64,000 bases of DNA from Amycolatopsis vancoresmycina (GTDB lineage: Bacteria > Actinomycetota > Actinomycetes > Mycobacteriales > Pseudonocardiaceae), in assembly GCF_000716785.1 (NCBI RefSeq), contig NZ_JNYY01000002.1, forward strand, positions 186,001 through 250,000, read 5' to 3'. Position numbers and translations under genes: made by a program. Shown piece by piece: positions 43,084 through 51,598 of the stretch (its first letter is position 1; each line of letters starts with the position of its first letter). A model generated the notes under the pieces. That model was given only the letters and a program-made list of their open reading frames with translations, did no database searches and had not been told where the DNA came from.

Positions 43084-43500
43084 ATGGATCAGGTACTCGG
43101 GCAGGTCCTCCGCAACGCGGTCTGGGAGCGCCTCGACATGCTGACCGACCTGGCGAACCGCGCCGACGCCCAGTCGCTCGTCTCGGTCGCGCGCTCCGAA
43201 CTGCCCCGCTTGACGGAGGCGTGGCGCGCGATGCTGAAGATGCACGAGCCCGACGAGCGCGGCGACTGCCCGACCTGCTCGACCCGGTGGCACCGCTGCA
43301 AGGCGCCGTGCTCGGTCTGGCAGGTCGCGCACGAACACCTCGTGGCCGGCGGCCTGGCCCCGCAGCAACCGTCCGCAGCGGACAGCCGGCTCCAGGGCCG
43401 CCGCAAGAGCCCGGTGCCGACGCACCCCGCGCCGCCCACCGCGGCCGAGACCACCGGTCGCCACGCGTTGGTGAACCCGCGCCGAGCGGTCACGGCCTGA
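43084..43500 (+). CDS. Small protein with a Cys/His metal-binding cluster
   Basis: 138 aa. The helical N-terminal half (QVLRNAVWERLDML; VARSELPRLTEAW) precedes CPTCSTRWHRCKAPCSVWQVAHEH (about 62-85), where four Cys and two or three His could bind zinc. A Pro/Ala/Arg-rich tail of about 50 residues follows. No family is recognised. It is the second gene of the small operon opposite the XRE-TPR regulator and could act as its partner or in nucleic-acid binding. Confidence 0.7.
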   Translation: MDQVLGQVLRNAVWERLDMLTDLANRADAQSLVSVARSELPRLTEAWRAMLKMHEPDERGDCPTCSTRWHRCKAPCSVWQVAHEHLVAGGLAPQQPSAADSRLQGRRKSPVPTHPAPPTAAETTGRHALVNPRRAVTA

Positions 43501-43815
43501 CCCCAGACCGGCGAGCGCGGCCGGCCGATCGCCCCATCGGACCCGCACCCGCACTCGCCCCGGCCGAGGACTGTTTCGCCCGCACCCCCGAGCAGCGCGA
43601 ACCGGTCCTCGGCCATCATCTCGGTCCCCACCGCGATTAATCGAAAAAAATCCGCGTTAGCCCTAGCCCAGGCGGTAATCCCCCGCTAGATTGATCATCA
43701 CAAGCGGTATGGACCACTGGTTCACCGCGTCGACCGCCCGAGCGGCCCTCGAATTCCGCGGGCCGGTGCCGTTGCACTCCCCTCCCCCGACCGGCACCGG
43801 CCCGCGGTTCCACGT
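43501..43815. other. Gene-free stretch between convergent genes, containing a strong hairpin
   Basis: About 315 bases. Apart from the 16-bp-stem hairpin at 43756-43807, I see a locally AT-rich patch (43637-43660) and a 36-codon frame (43709-43819) that has no ribosome site and overlaps the MFS stop. I do not call a gene there. Confidence 0.5.
43756..43807. terminator. 16-bp-stem hairpin at the 3' end of the MFS/beta-glucosidase operon
   Basis: CCGCGGGCCGGTGCCG (43756-43771) and CGGCACCGGCCCGCGG (43792-43807) are exact complements with a 20-base loop. It begins 9 bases after the MFS stop on the minus strand. It has no U tract and probably works as a strong intrinsic stop or RNA stabiliser for both convergent transcripts. 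Confidence 0.75.
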
Positions 43816-45075
43816 CTAGCGAACCGCCTTCACGCGCAGCACGAGCACCGCGGCCGCGAGCGTCGCGACCGCCGAAGCCGCGAACAGCCCGGGATAGCCG
43901 CCGACGTGGGCCAGCAGCAGCGGTGTCAGCAGCGGAGCCACCACCTGTGGCAGCGAGTTCGCGATGTTGATGATCCCGAAGTCCTTGGCGCGGTTCTGCG
44001 CCGCGGGCAGCACCTGCGTCAGCATCGCCAGCGCGACCGCCATGTACGCCCCGAAGCCGACGCCGAGCAGCGGGGACGCGGCCAGCGCCACCGGCCAGCT
44101 CTGCCACCCGACCAGCAGCAGCGCGGCAAGGGCCATCACGCCGGACGCCGCCAGGACGTACGGCTTGCGCCGTCCGGACTTGTCGGAGAAGTGCCCCGCG
44201 AGCACGGCGCCGGCCACGAGCGCGACGCCGTACAGGCCCATCATGATCAGCAGCCCGGTCTCCGGGTCCGGGTAGTGCACCGCGTCCTGCAGGAAGAACA
44301 AAAGGTAGAGCGTGCCGAACGCGTTGCCGAGGTTGATCATGAAGTGGCAGCTCCAGGCCCACGCGAAGTCGGGGTACTTCCGGGGCGAAACCCAGAAGTC
44401 GCGGAGCACGGGGCGCAGCGCCCACGGCGGGCGGAACTCGACCGGCAGCCGCGCGTCCGGCGTCCAGAGGACGAAGAACACGGCGCCGACCACCACGATC
44501 CCGGCGCAGACCGCGTACGCGAGCGGTAGCCCCGCCATGCCGAGCACGACGACGACCACGAGCGCGCCCAGTACCGTCCCGAGCATCTGCGCGATGCCGA
44601 CGAGGCCGCCGACCACGGCCAGCTGCTTGACCGGAACCCGGTCGGGCAGGGCCGCCATGAGCGCGGCGAGCATGCCGTTGAGACCGCCCTGCACCAGGCA
44701 CCAGCCGGCGATCATCACGGCGACCGTCGGCGCGAACGCCAGCACCAGCAGCCCGACGGCGGCAACGAGCGCGCCGCCGACGGTCCACGGGTGCCGCCGG
44801 CCGAACCGGGAGCAGGTCCGGTCGGACAGCAGCCCGATCGCCGGGTTGGCCACCAGCGCCACCGCCGCGCCGAAGCCCATCACCAGCCCGAGGACGGATT
44901 CCTTGTTCACCTGGTCGAGCAGTTCGGCCTGCTTCGGCAGCAGCACCTGGATCGGCGCGTAGACACCGAGCCACAGCGCGATGTTCGCGAAGAACAGCAG
45001 GCTCATCCAGCCGGGCCGCACCCGCACGGTGGGCTCGGCGAGCGCCTCCGGCTGGGTTCGGGTCGATTCACTCAT
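43816..45075 (-). CDS. MFS transporter, sugar-type, linked to beta-glucosidase
   Basis: 419 aa with about 12 helices. SDRTCSRFGRRHPW is the loop 2-3 motif of the GPH/melibiose-like or related disaccharide carriers, and GHFSDKSGRRKP repeats it in the second half. It overlaps the GH1 beta-glucosidase gene by 8 bases, so uptake and hydrolysis of a beta-glucoside such as cellobiose or an aryl glucoside is the simplest reading. A hairpin ends the operon. Confidence 0.88.
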   Translation of the reverse strand: MSESTRTQPEALAEPTVRVRPGWMSLLFFANIALWLGVYAPIQVLLPKQAELLDQVNKESVLGLVMGFGAAVALVANPAIGLLSDRTCSRFGRRHPWTVGGALVAAVGLLVLAFAPTVAVMIAGWCLVQGGLNGMLAALMAALPDRVPVKQLAVVGGLVGIAQMLGTVLGALVVVVVLGMAGLPLAYAVCAGIVVVGAVFFVLWTPDARLPVEFRPPWALRPVLRDFWVSPRKYPDFAWAWSCHFMINLGNAFGTLYLLFFLQDAVHYPDPETGLLIMMGLYGVALVAGAVLAGHFSDKSGRRKPYVLAASGVMALAALLLVGWQSWPVALAASPLLGVGFGAYMAVALAMLTQVLPAAQNRAKDFGIINIANSLPQVVAPLLTPLLLAHVGGYPGLFAASAVATLAAAVLVLRVKAVR

Positions 45076-46384
45076 GCCGCACCAGCTTCCGGTACCAGTG
45101 GAACGAGTCCTTCGGCGTCCGCCGCAGGGTCTCGTAGTCGACGTGCACCAGGCCGAAGCGCGGCGCGTAACCCTTGGACCATTCGAAATTGTCCATCAGG
45201 GACCAGCAGAAGTAGCCACGGACGTCGACCCCGGCGTCCATCGCCTCGCGCAGCGCGACGAGGTGGCTGTGCAGGAAGTCGATGCGCTCGGGATCGTGCA
45301 CCCCGCCGTCCTCGGCGACTTCGTCGGCGAAGCTGCAGCCGTTCTCGGTGATCTGGATCGGCGGGAGCTTGTCCTGGTAGCGGTGGTGGAAGTCCAGCAG
45401 CAGCTCACGCAGCGCGTGCGGGACGATCGGCGAGGCGTTCGTCGTCATCGGGTAACCCTCGATGTCGCGCAGCTCGAAGGGCAGCGGGTTGCCCGGCCCG
45501 GGTTTCGCGACCCCCTGCGGCTCGTAGTAGTTGACGCCGTAGAAGTCGAGCGGCTGCGCGATGGTGGGGAGGTCGTCGGCGAACCCGGCGGGGAGGTGTT
45601 CGTGGAGCTGTTCGGGGTAGCTGCCGAGCAGCATGGGATCGGCGTAGAGCCGGTTGAGCAGGGCGTCGAGGTAGTCCGCCGCGTCGTGCGCGTCGTCGTC
45701 CGCGGGCCAGATCGGCGAGTGGTTGTTGGCGGTGCCGATGTTCGTCGCGCCGGCCGCGCGGAGGGCCTGGACGGCGAGGCCGTGCGCGAGGTTCTGGTGG
45801 TGCGCGGTCGGGATGGCGTCCAGGAGGAGGACCTTGCCGGGCGCGTACTCACCGATGCCGTACCCGAAGATGGACATGACCATCGGTTCGTTGAGCGGAA
45901 TCCACAGTTTCACCCGATCGGCGAAGCGCTCTCCGAGGATTTGGGCGTACTCGGCGAAGCGCTCAGCGGTCGCCCGGGAGAGCCAGCCGCCCTCGTCTTC
46001 GATCGATTGGGGGGTGTCCCAGTGGTAGAGCGTGACGGCGGGCGCGATCCCGGCTTCGCAGACGGCGTCGAGGAGCTTGTCGTAGAAGCCGAGACCTTCG
46101 GGGTTGGGCGCGCCCTTCCCGTCGGGCTGGATGCGGGGCCAGGCGATGGACATCCGGTAGGCGCCGACGCCGAGTTCGGCCATCAGCGCGATGTCTTCGG
46201 GGTAGCGGTGGTAGTGGTCGGCGGCTACGTTGGCTTGTTCACCGCGGGCGATCTTGCCTTCGGTCGCGGTGAACGTGTCCCAGATGGACGGTCCGCGCCC
46301 ACCTTCGCTGGTGGCGCCTTCGATCTGGAACGCCGAGGTCGAGACACCCCAGAGGAAGTCGGGCGGGAAGATCGGGTTCTGCAC
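45068..46384 (-). CDS. GH1 beta-glucosidase
   Basis: 438 aa from GTG 46384, with AAGGGG 11 bases upstream. The GH1 N-terminal signature is DFLWGVSTSAFQIEG (9-23). The acid/base is Glu166 in PLNEP and the nucleophile Glu347 in ITENG. No signal peptide, so it hydrolyses imported disaccharide in the cytosol. It is the first gene of an operon with the MFS carrier and is divergent from the TetR regulator. A perfect 14-bp palindrome lies 25 bases upstream of its start. Confidence 0.95.
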   Translation of the reverse strand: MQNPIFPPDFLWGVSTSAFQIEGATSEGGRGPSIWDTFTATEGKIARGEQANVAADHYHRYPEDIALMAELGVGAYRMSIAWPRIQPDGKGAPNPEGLGFYDKLLDAVCEAGIAPAVTLYHWDTPQSIEDEGGWLSRATAERFAEYAQILGERFADRVKLWIPLNEPMVMSIFGYGIGEYAPGKVLLLDAIPTAHHQNLAHGLAVQALRAAGATNIGTANNHSPIWPADDDAHDAADYLDALLNRLYADPMLLGSYPEQLHEHLPAGFADDLPTIAQPLDFYGVNYYEPQGVAKPGPGNPLPFELRDIEGYPMTTNASPIVPHALRELLLDFHHRYQDKLPPIQITENGCSFADEVAEDGGVHDPERIDFLHSHLVALREAMDAGVDVRGYFCWSLMDNFEWSKGYAPRFGLVHVDYETLRRTPKDSFHWYRKLVRHE

Positions 46385-46408
46385 CGGCTGCTGACCCCTT
46401 CGTCAGGC

Positions 46409-46422
46409 CACCCGTACGGGTG
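46409..46422. promoter_or_regulatory. 14-bp palindrome upstream of the beta-glucosidase operon
   Basis: CACCCGTACGGGTG is a perfect palindrome in the 130-base gap between the divergent GH1 and tetR genes, nearer the GH1 start. It is the best candidate operator for the TetR protein or for a LacI-type sugar regulator encoded elsewhere. Confidence 0.65.
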
Positions 46423-46514
46423 AACATGAAAAGTTCTCATATACTAGGTCTTCACTCGTCCGTGGGGAAGCCCGTCGGCACGATAAAGTCGCAGATCAGA
46501 CGAGGAGGAGTGCC

Positions 46515-47162
46515 GTGTCCGACATCCAGGCCGCGAAGGTGCCGGCAGAAGCCACCCCCTTGCGCCGCCAGCCGGTTCAGCAGCGAAGCGCGAAGCGGGT
46601 CGAGCAGATGCTCGACGCGAGCGCGGCGTTGATCGACGAGCTCGGTTACGACGCGCTGACGACGACGTTGATCGCCAAGCGGGCAGGGGTCGCCGTAGGT
46701 TCGCTGTACCAGTTCTTCCCGGACAAGCGCGCGGTGGTCCAGGCCCTCACCGCACGCAACCTGGACCGGTTCGTGGGCGCGGTGAACGAGCGGCTGAAGC
46801 AGCTCGGCCCGGAGCACTGGTGGGACGTCGTGGACTCGATCCTCGACATCTACCTGGAGATGCACCGGACAGTGCCGGGGTTCTCGAAGGTCCACTTCGG
46901 CGACATCATCGACCGCCAGCTGCTCGACGAGACACGCGACAACAACGCGGTGATCGTGGACTCGCTGACGGATCTGGTGTCGACCCAGGTCGATCGGCCG
47001 GTGGAGGACCTGCGGTTCGCGATCGGGATCGCGAACGAGGTGGCTGACGCACTGTTGAAGCTGGCGTTCCGGAAGGAGCCCAGCGGGGACGAGAAGATCG
47101 TCGCGGAGGCCAAGTACGTGGTGAAGGGGTACTTGGCGGCTCGGTTCGGGGAGCAGTCCTAG
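46515..47162 (+). CDS. TetR-family transcriptional regulator
   Basis: 215 aa from GTG 46515, with GAGGAG upstream. The helix-turn-helix is at about 20-68: RVEQMLDASAALIDELGYDALTTTLIAKRAGVAVGSLYQFFPDK. The C-terminal ligand domain has a Trp pair (HWWDVV) and no further family feature. It is divergent from the beta-glucosidase operon, which it probably represses, though sugar operons are more often under LacI control. Confidence 0.93.
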   Translation: MSDIQAAKVPAEATPLRRQPVQQRSAKRVEQMLDASAALIDELGYDALTTTLIAKRAGVAVGSLYQFFPDKRAVVQALTARNLDRFVGAVNERLKQLGPEHWWDVVDSILDIYLEMHRTVPGFSKVHFGDIIDRQLLDETRDNNAVIVDSLTDLVSTQVDRPVEDLRFAIGIANEVADALLKLAFRKEPSGDEKIVAEAKYVVKGYLAARFGEQS

Positions 47163-47205
47163 CTGTCCACAGAAGTTGTCCACAGGTATGCACACCTGTG
47201 GACAA
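47163..47205. promoter_or_regulatory. Cluster of three DnaA-box-like sequences, two forming a perfect hairpin
   Basis: CTGTCCACA (47163-47171), TTGTCCACA (47176-47184) and, inverted, TGTGGACAA (47197-47205) match the actinobacterial DnaA box TTGTCCACA. The second and third lie in a 12-bp inverted repeat (47176-47187 / 47194-47205) with a 6-base loop, right after the tetR stop. It may be a DnaA-binding site, or simply a terminator whose arms resemble boxes. The remaining 47206-47429 holds only a 21-codon frame (47286-47351, GGGAGG upstream) that I cannot support as a gene. Confidence 0.6.
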
Positions 47206-47429
47206 CTGGGGCGCTCGGGGCTCGGTTGTCGGTGGGGGCCGATAGACTGGAAGTGGGGGTTCCCCCAGGGAGGGTGGGCGCGCGCGTGGCGGCCGGAATG
47301 CCCGCCGGCAACCAGGTTCCGCGGCGGTGGGCCGACTTGCATCCCCGCTGATCACGGCCCCGGGAGGGCGACGAACTCGGTGGCATCTCGCTGATCGATG
47401 CCCGCCGCTCGATCGATGATGTGGTCGAG

Positions 47430-48614
47430 TCAGCCGAAGTTCTGGTGCTCGCCCCGGTAGGTCGGGACTGTCCGCTCCACCTGGTCGCCGTTGATCAGGT
47501 GGTAGTGCGTGAACCGCTCCGCCAGCTCGCCCGCCTTCGCGTGCCGCAGCCACACCCGGTCGCCCAGCTGCAACCCGCGCGCCGCGCGGCCCGTCACCGG
47601 GGTCTGGACCTCGCCCGCTCCCTCGAAGCCCAAGAACTTCAGCCCCGCCGGCAGGTACGGCTGCGGCTGGCGCGACGGCCCTGTCGGGCCCGAAGCGATG
47701 TAGCCGCCCGAGAACAGGGTGGCGATCTTGCGGGTCGGGCGGCGGACCACCGGGAGCGCGAACAGCGCCGCCGGGCGGGGCCTGAACTTCGTGTAGCCGT
47801 CGAACAGCGTGGGGCCGATCAAGCCCGAGCCCGCCGCTATCTCCGTCACCACCTCGTCCGCGCCCGTCGACTCCAGGCTGCCCGTTCCGCCTCCGTTGAC
47901 GAACTCCAGGTCCGTCACCTCGCGGACCGCGCGGACCACCTCGCCGCGGCGGCGGGCCAGCTCGGCCGCCGACTTGCGTTGCATCCAGCCGACCACGGCC
48001 CGGTTCAGCCGGCGGCCCGCCGCGTCGCCGAGGCCCGCGATCTGGCCTTCGTACGCCATCACGCCCACCAGGCGGAAGCCCGCGCGGGCCACGATCTGGC
48101 GGGCGAACGCCGACGCCTGGTTCGGGGTGAACACCGGGGACCGCCGCGTGCCGACGTGGACTCCGGGCAGCGGGCGCCAGGATGCGTCCAGCTCCAGGCA
48201 CACCCGGATTTCCGGGTGGCCGTGGCCGAGGGCCGCGTCCACCAGGTCCAGGTGCGCGACCGAATCCACCATGATCGCGATTGACGCGCGGGCGCGCTCG
48301 GACGCGGCCAGCCGGCGGAGGGCTTCGTGGTCGGCTGTCGGGTACGCGACGACGATGTCATCGGTCGTGCCCTGCTCGATGTGCCAGACCGCTTCCGCCA
48401 GCGAGTAGCACATCAGGCCCTCGAAGCCCGGCATCGCCAGCGCCCGCTCCAGCAGCGCGCGGCAGCGGACCGACTTGCTGACGACGCGGATCGGCTTGCC
48501 CGCCGCGCGGCGGCGGAGGTCGTCGGCGTTCGCGTCGAAGGCAGCCAGATCGACCACCGCCAAGGGCGGATCGAGGTCTTTGGTCGCCAAGTCGTACACC
48601 GTCGCACTGGTCAC
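47430..48614 (-). CDS. PLP-dependent amino acid deaminase/aldolase (alanine-racemase-fold, D-threonine aldolase-like)
   Basis: 394 aa from GTG 48614. The N-terminal TIM barrel begins with LAVVDLAAFDANADDL and the PLP Lys lies in VVSKSVRC (about 47). The Gly-rich phosphate loop is NGGGTGSLE. The C-terminal domain has GDRVWLRHAKAGE, with His and nearby residues expected to bind metal as in D-threonine aldolases. A TACTTT element (48627-48622) lies 7 bases before the GTG, suggesting a leaderless message. Substrate uncertain. Confidence 0.86.
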   Translation of the reverse strand: MTSATVYDLATKDLDPPLAVVDLAAFDANADDLRRRAAGKPIRVVSKSVRCRALLERALAMPGFEGLMCYSLAEAVWHIEQGTTDDIVVAYPTADHEALRRLAASERARASIAIMVDSVAHLDLVDAALGHGHPEIRVCLELDASWRPLPGVHVGTRRSPVFTPNQASAFARQIVARAGFRLVGVMAYEGQIAGLGDAAGRRLNRAVVGWMQRKSAAELARRRGEVVRAVREVTDLEFVNGGGTGSLESTGADEVVTEIAAGSGLIGPTLFDGYTKFRPRPAALFALPVVRRPTRKIATLFSGGYIASGPTGPSRQPQPYLPAGLKFLGFEGAGEVQTPVTGRAARGLQLGDRVWLRHAKAGELAERFTHYHLINGDQVERTVPTYRGEHQNFG

Positions 48615-48621
48615 GAGGTCT

Positions 48622-48627
48622 AAAGTA
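48622..48627 (-). promoter_or_regulatory. -10 element of the deaminase/aldolase gene (leaderless)
   Basis: TACTTT on the minus strand fits TANNNT and ends 7 bases before the GTG at 48614, with no ribosome site between them. The -35 region is weak. Confidence 0.4.
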
Positions 48628-48639
48628 CGACACGAAGGC

Positions 48640-48668
48640 TTGAAACGCGAATACTATTCACTTACTGT
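48640..48668 (+). promoter_or_regulatory. Promoter of the aldonolactone oxidase gene
   Basis: TTGAAA (48640-48645), a 17-base spacer and TACTGT (48663-48668) closely match the principal sigma-factor consensus. Transcription should start near 48675, about 24 bases before the ATG at 48699. Confidence 0.65.
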
Positions 48669-48698
48669 TTCGGGCACTCGACGATGAAGGGTGCGCGC

Positions 48699-49994
48699 AT
48701 GACCCGGTGGACCAACTGGGCGGGCACGGCGTCCGCCTCGCCACAACACGTTCACCAGCCGCGCGACGCGGCTGAGATCGCGGCGGTCGTCGAGCGCGTC
48801 GCCGGCGCCGGCCGCACCGTGCGCCCCTGGGGCAGCGGGCACTCCTTCACCGCGATCGCCGTCGCCGACTCCGACGCGCTCGACCTGCGGCACTGGACCG
48901 GCGTCGAGAAGGCCGACCTCGAAACCGGCCACGTCACCGTCCGCTCGGGCACGACGATCAAACAGCTCAACGCCGAACTCGACGCGCTCGGGCTGGCCAT
49001 GGCCAACCTCGGTGACATCGACGCGCAGACCATCGCCGGCGCGATTTCCACCGGCACCCACGGCACCGGCGCGAAGCTCGGCGGCATCGCGACCCAGATC
49101 GTGGCGCTCGAACTAGTGCTCGCCGACGGCTCGGTCGTCACCTGTTCGGCCGACGAGAAGCCCGACCTCTTCGCCGCCGCCCGCGTCGGCCTCGGCGCGC
49201 TCGGCGTGATCACCACCGTGACCCTGCGCTGCGAAAAATCCTTCTACCTGCGCGCGCAGGAACGGCCGGAGCCGCTGGAGCAGGTCCTCGAGGGCTTCCA
49301 CGACTTCGCCGCCGAGAACGACCACTTCGAGTTCTACTGGTTCCCCTACGGCAAGAACGCCCTGGTCAAGCGCAACAACCGGTGCGAGACCGCGCAGCCG
49401 TTGAGCAAGGTCCGGGAGTTCGTCGACTACCAGATCATGGAGAACGTCGCCTTCGGCGGTCTTTGCCGGACCGGGCGGCTGATGCCGAAGCTGGTGCCGT
49501 CGCTCGGCAGCTTCGCCTCGAACGTCCTGAGCGCCCGCGAGTACAGCGACGTCTCGCACCGGGTGTTCGTCACGGCGCGCAACGTCCGGTTCACCGAAAC
49601 GGAATACGCTGTTCCACGTGAATCAGTGCTCGACGTGCTCGCCGAACTACGCGCGGTAGTGCCGACGCTGAAGGACCCGGTGATGTTCCCGGTCGAGGTG
49701 CGGGTCGCCGCGGCCGACGACATCTGGCTGTCGACCGCGCAGGGCCGCGACTCCGCCTACATCGCCATCCACCAGTTCGTCGGCATGCCGTACCGGGAGT
49801 ACTTCAGCGCGTTCGAGAAGATCGCCGGCGCGGTCGGCGGCCGCCCGCACTGGGGCAAGATGCACGACCTCGACGCCGGCGTCCTCCGCTCGCGCTACCC
49901 GCACTTCGACGACTTCCTGCGCGTGCGCAAAGAAACCGACCCCAACGGCGTCTTCACGAACACCTACCTGGACCGCGTCCTCGGACACGTCTAG
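48699..49994 (+). CDS. FAD-linked D-arabinono-1,4-lactone/alditol oxidase-type enzyme
   Basis: 431 aa from ATG 48699, chosen because AAGGG lies 7 bases upstream; ATG 48684 has none. The PP-loop FAD domain contains WGSGHSFT, whose His48 is the expected covalent FAD attachment, and ISTGTHGTG. The ALO C-terminal domain ends with HWGKMHDLD and the block DPNGVFTNTYLDRVLG. The family oxidises alditols or aldonolactones with O2. It is transcribed away from the aldolase and ends within 4 bases of the convergent PRPP synthase stop. Confidence 0.9.
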   Translation: MTRWTNWAGTASASPQHVHQPRDAAEIAAVVERVAGAGRTVRPWGSGHSFTAIAVADSDALDLRHWTGVEKADLETGHVTVRSGTTIKQLNAELDALGLAMANLGDIDAQTIAGAISTGTHGTGAKLGGIATQIVALELVLADGSVVTCSADEKPDLFAAARVGLGALGVITTVTLRCEKSFYLRAQERPEPLEQVLEGFHDFAAENDHFEFYWFPYGKNALVKRNNRCETAQPLSKVREFVDYQIMENVAFGGLCRTGRLMPKLVPSLGSFASNVLSAREYSDVSHRVFVTARNVRFTETEYAVPRESVLDVLAELRAVVPTLKDPVMFPVEVRVAAADDIWLSTAQGRDSAYIAIHQFVGMPYREYFSAFEKIAGAVGGRPHWGKMHDLDAGVLRSRYPHFDDFLRVRKETDPNGVFTNTYLDRVLGHV

Positions 49995-50941
49995 AAGAGC
50001 GCCGACACCGATTCGCCGTTGTGGATCCGGCGGATCGCCTCGGCCATCGCCGGCGCGATCGACAGGATCTTCAACTTCTCGGTGCGCTCTTCCTCGGGCA
50101 CCGGGACCGTGTTGGTGCAGACGATCTCCAGCACTTCGGGCCGGCTGCCGATGCGTTCGATGGCCTTCGCCGCGAACAGCCCGTGCGTGCACGCGACCCG
50201 GATCGAGCGCGGCTGAAGCTCGGCGAGCCGGTCCAGCAGCTCGAGCACCGTGCTGCCCTTGGCGATCTCGTCGTCGAGCACGATCACGTCCCGGCCGGTG
50301 ATCTCGCCGATCACCGACGTGATCTGGACGCGGTCGTCCGGGAAGCGCTCCTTCGCCCCGGCTGCGACCTGGACGCCGAGGAGCCGCGCGAAGTGCGACG
50401 CCTCCTTCGCGTTGCCCAGGTCCGGTGAGACGACGGTGGCGCGCGAGAGGTCGTACTGGCGGAAGTGCTTGGCCAGCTCCTGCAGCGCGTGCAGGTGGTC
50501 GACCGGAACGCTGAAGAACCCGTGGACCTGCGGCGAGTGCAGGGTCATCGCCAGCACGCGGCTCGCGCCGGCGGTCACCAGCAGGTCGGCGACCAGCCGG
50601 CCGCCGATCGAGATGCGCGGCGCGTCCTTCTTGTCCGAGCGCGCGTACGAGTAGTGCGGAATCACGGCGGTGATGCGGGACGCCGACGCGCCGCGCGCCG
50701 CGTCGAGCATCAGCAGCAGCTCGACGAGGTGCTCCTGCACCGGCTTGACCAGCGGCTGGATGATGAAGACGTCCCGCTCGCGGCAGTTGGACTGCAGCTG
50801 CACCTCGAGGCAGTCGTTGGCGAACCGCTGGATCTCGACCGGCCGCAGCGGCACGCCGAGGTGCTCGCAGATCTCTTCGGCCAGCTCGGGGTGCGCGCTG
50901 CCGCTGAAGACGGCGATCTCTCTCGAAGCCTGGGTGATCAC
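49991..50941 (-). CDS. prs: Ribose-phosphate diphosphokinase, divergent paralogue
   Basis: 316 aa. Family blocks are present: FSGSAHPELAEEI, QSNCRERDVFIIQPL and the ATP loop IPHYSYARSDKK. The PRPP-binding loop reads LDDEIAKGSTV where canonical enzymes have VDDMIDTGGT-like residues, and the flexible catalytic loop (AKERFPDDRV) differs from the usual DKRR-type. It could make PRPP with altered regulation or use another sugar phosphate. It is translationally coupled (4-base overlap) to the NAD(P)-binding gene. A second standard prs is likely elsewhere in the genome, which I cannot check. Confidence 0.82.
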   Translation of the reverse strand: MITQASREIAVFSGSAHPELAEEICEHLGVPLRPVEIQRFANDCLEVQLQSNCRERDVFIIQPLVKPVQEHLVELLLMLDAARGASASRITAVIPHYSYARSDKKDAPRISIGGRLVADLLVTAGASRVLAMTLHSPQVHGFFSVPVDHLHALQELAKHFRQYDLSRATVVSPDLGNAKEASHFARLLGVQVAAGAKERFPDDRVQITSVIGEITGRDVIVLDDEIAKGSTVLELLDRLAELQPRSIRVACTHGLFAAKAIERIGSRPEVLEIVCTNTVPVPEEERTEKLKILSIAPAMAEAIRRIHNGESVSALF

Positions 50942-51588
50942 AGCGCCGAGATCGCTTCGCCGATGGCGTCCTCACCGGAGATCAGCGTGAGGGTGCGGTG
51001 CACCGAGGCGGGTGTCTCGAGCAAGCCGACGAGCACCGCGGCGACGTCGTCGCGCGGGATCGGGCCGCGGCCGGCCTGCTCGGCCAGCAGGACCAGGCCG
51101 GTGCCGGGGTCGTCGGTCAGCTGCCCCGGCCGGAGGATCGTCCAGTCGAGGTCCCGTGCCTTGAGGTCGTCCTCCGCCGCGCGCTTGGCGCGCAGGTAGT
51201 GGCGGAACTCCTCGGTGACGTCGGGGTTCTCCGGGTTGTCGGCGCCGATCGACCCGACCTGGATGTGCCGCCGGACGCCGGCCCGCTCGGCCGCTTCGGC
51301 GAACAGCGCGGCCGCGCCCCTGTCCACAGTGTCCTTGCGGGCGGTGCCGCTGCCCGGCCCGGCACCCGCGGAGAACACCGCGGCGTCGGCACCTTTCAGG
51401 ACTTCGGCGACGGCGTCCACATCGGAATTCTCGAGGTCGAGCACGACGGCTTGGGCGCCGACGGCCTCGAGGTCCGCCGCGTGGGCGGGATTCCGGATGA
51501 TCCCGACCGCTTCGTCCCCGCGTGCGGCGAGCAGCCGCTCGAGCCGCAACGCGATCTGACCGTGTCCACCTGCAATGACGACTCGCAT
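50938..51588 (-). CDS. NAD(P)-binding atypical SDR (YwnB-like)
   Basis: 216 aa. RVVIAGGHGQIALRLERLL is the cofactor-binding start, with R/D-rich IRNPAHAADLEAVGA following. HIQVGSIGADNP and YLRAKRAAEDDL match the a5 group of atypical SDRs, which often lack the Tyr catalytic residue and act as NmrA-like sensors or reductases. It lies 10 bases after the unknown gene at 51.6 kb and overlaps the PRPP synthase by 4 bases. Confidence 0.85.
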   Translation of the reverse strand: MRVVIAGGHGQIALRLERLLAARGDEAVGIIRNPAHAADLEAVGAQAVVLDLENSDVDAVAEVLKGADAAVFSAGAGPGSGTARKDTVDRGAAALFAEAAERAGVRRHIQVGSIGADNPENPDVTEEFRHYLRAKRAAEDDLKARDLDWTILRPGQLTDDPGTGLVLLAEQAGRGPIPRDDVAAVLVGLLETPASVHRTLTLISGEDAIGEAISAL

Positions 51589-51598
51589 GGAGCCGACC

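Noticed and set aside
43709..43819. 36-codon frame
   Set aside because: No ribosome site, overlaps a hairpin and the MFS stop codon, no recognisable composition.
47286..47351. 21-codon frame with GGGAGG upstream
   Set aside because: Too short to support without conservation; sequence is Pro/Arg-rich with no motif.
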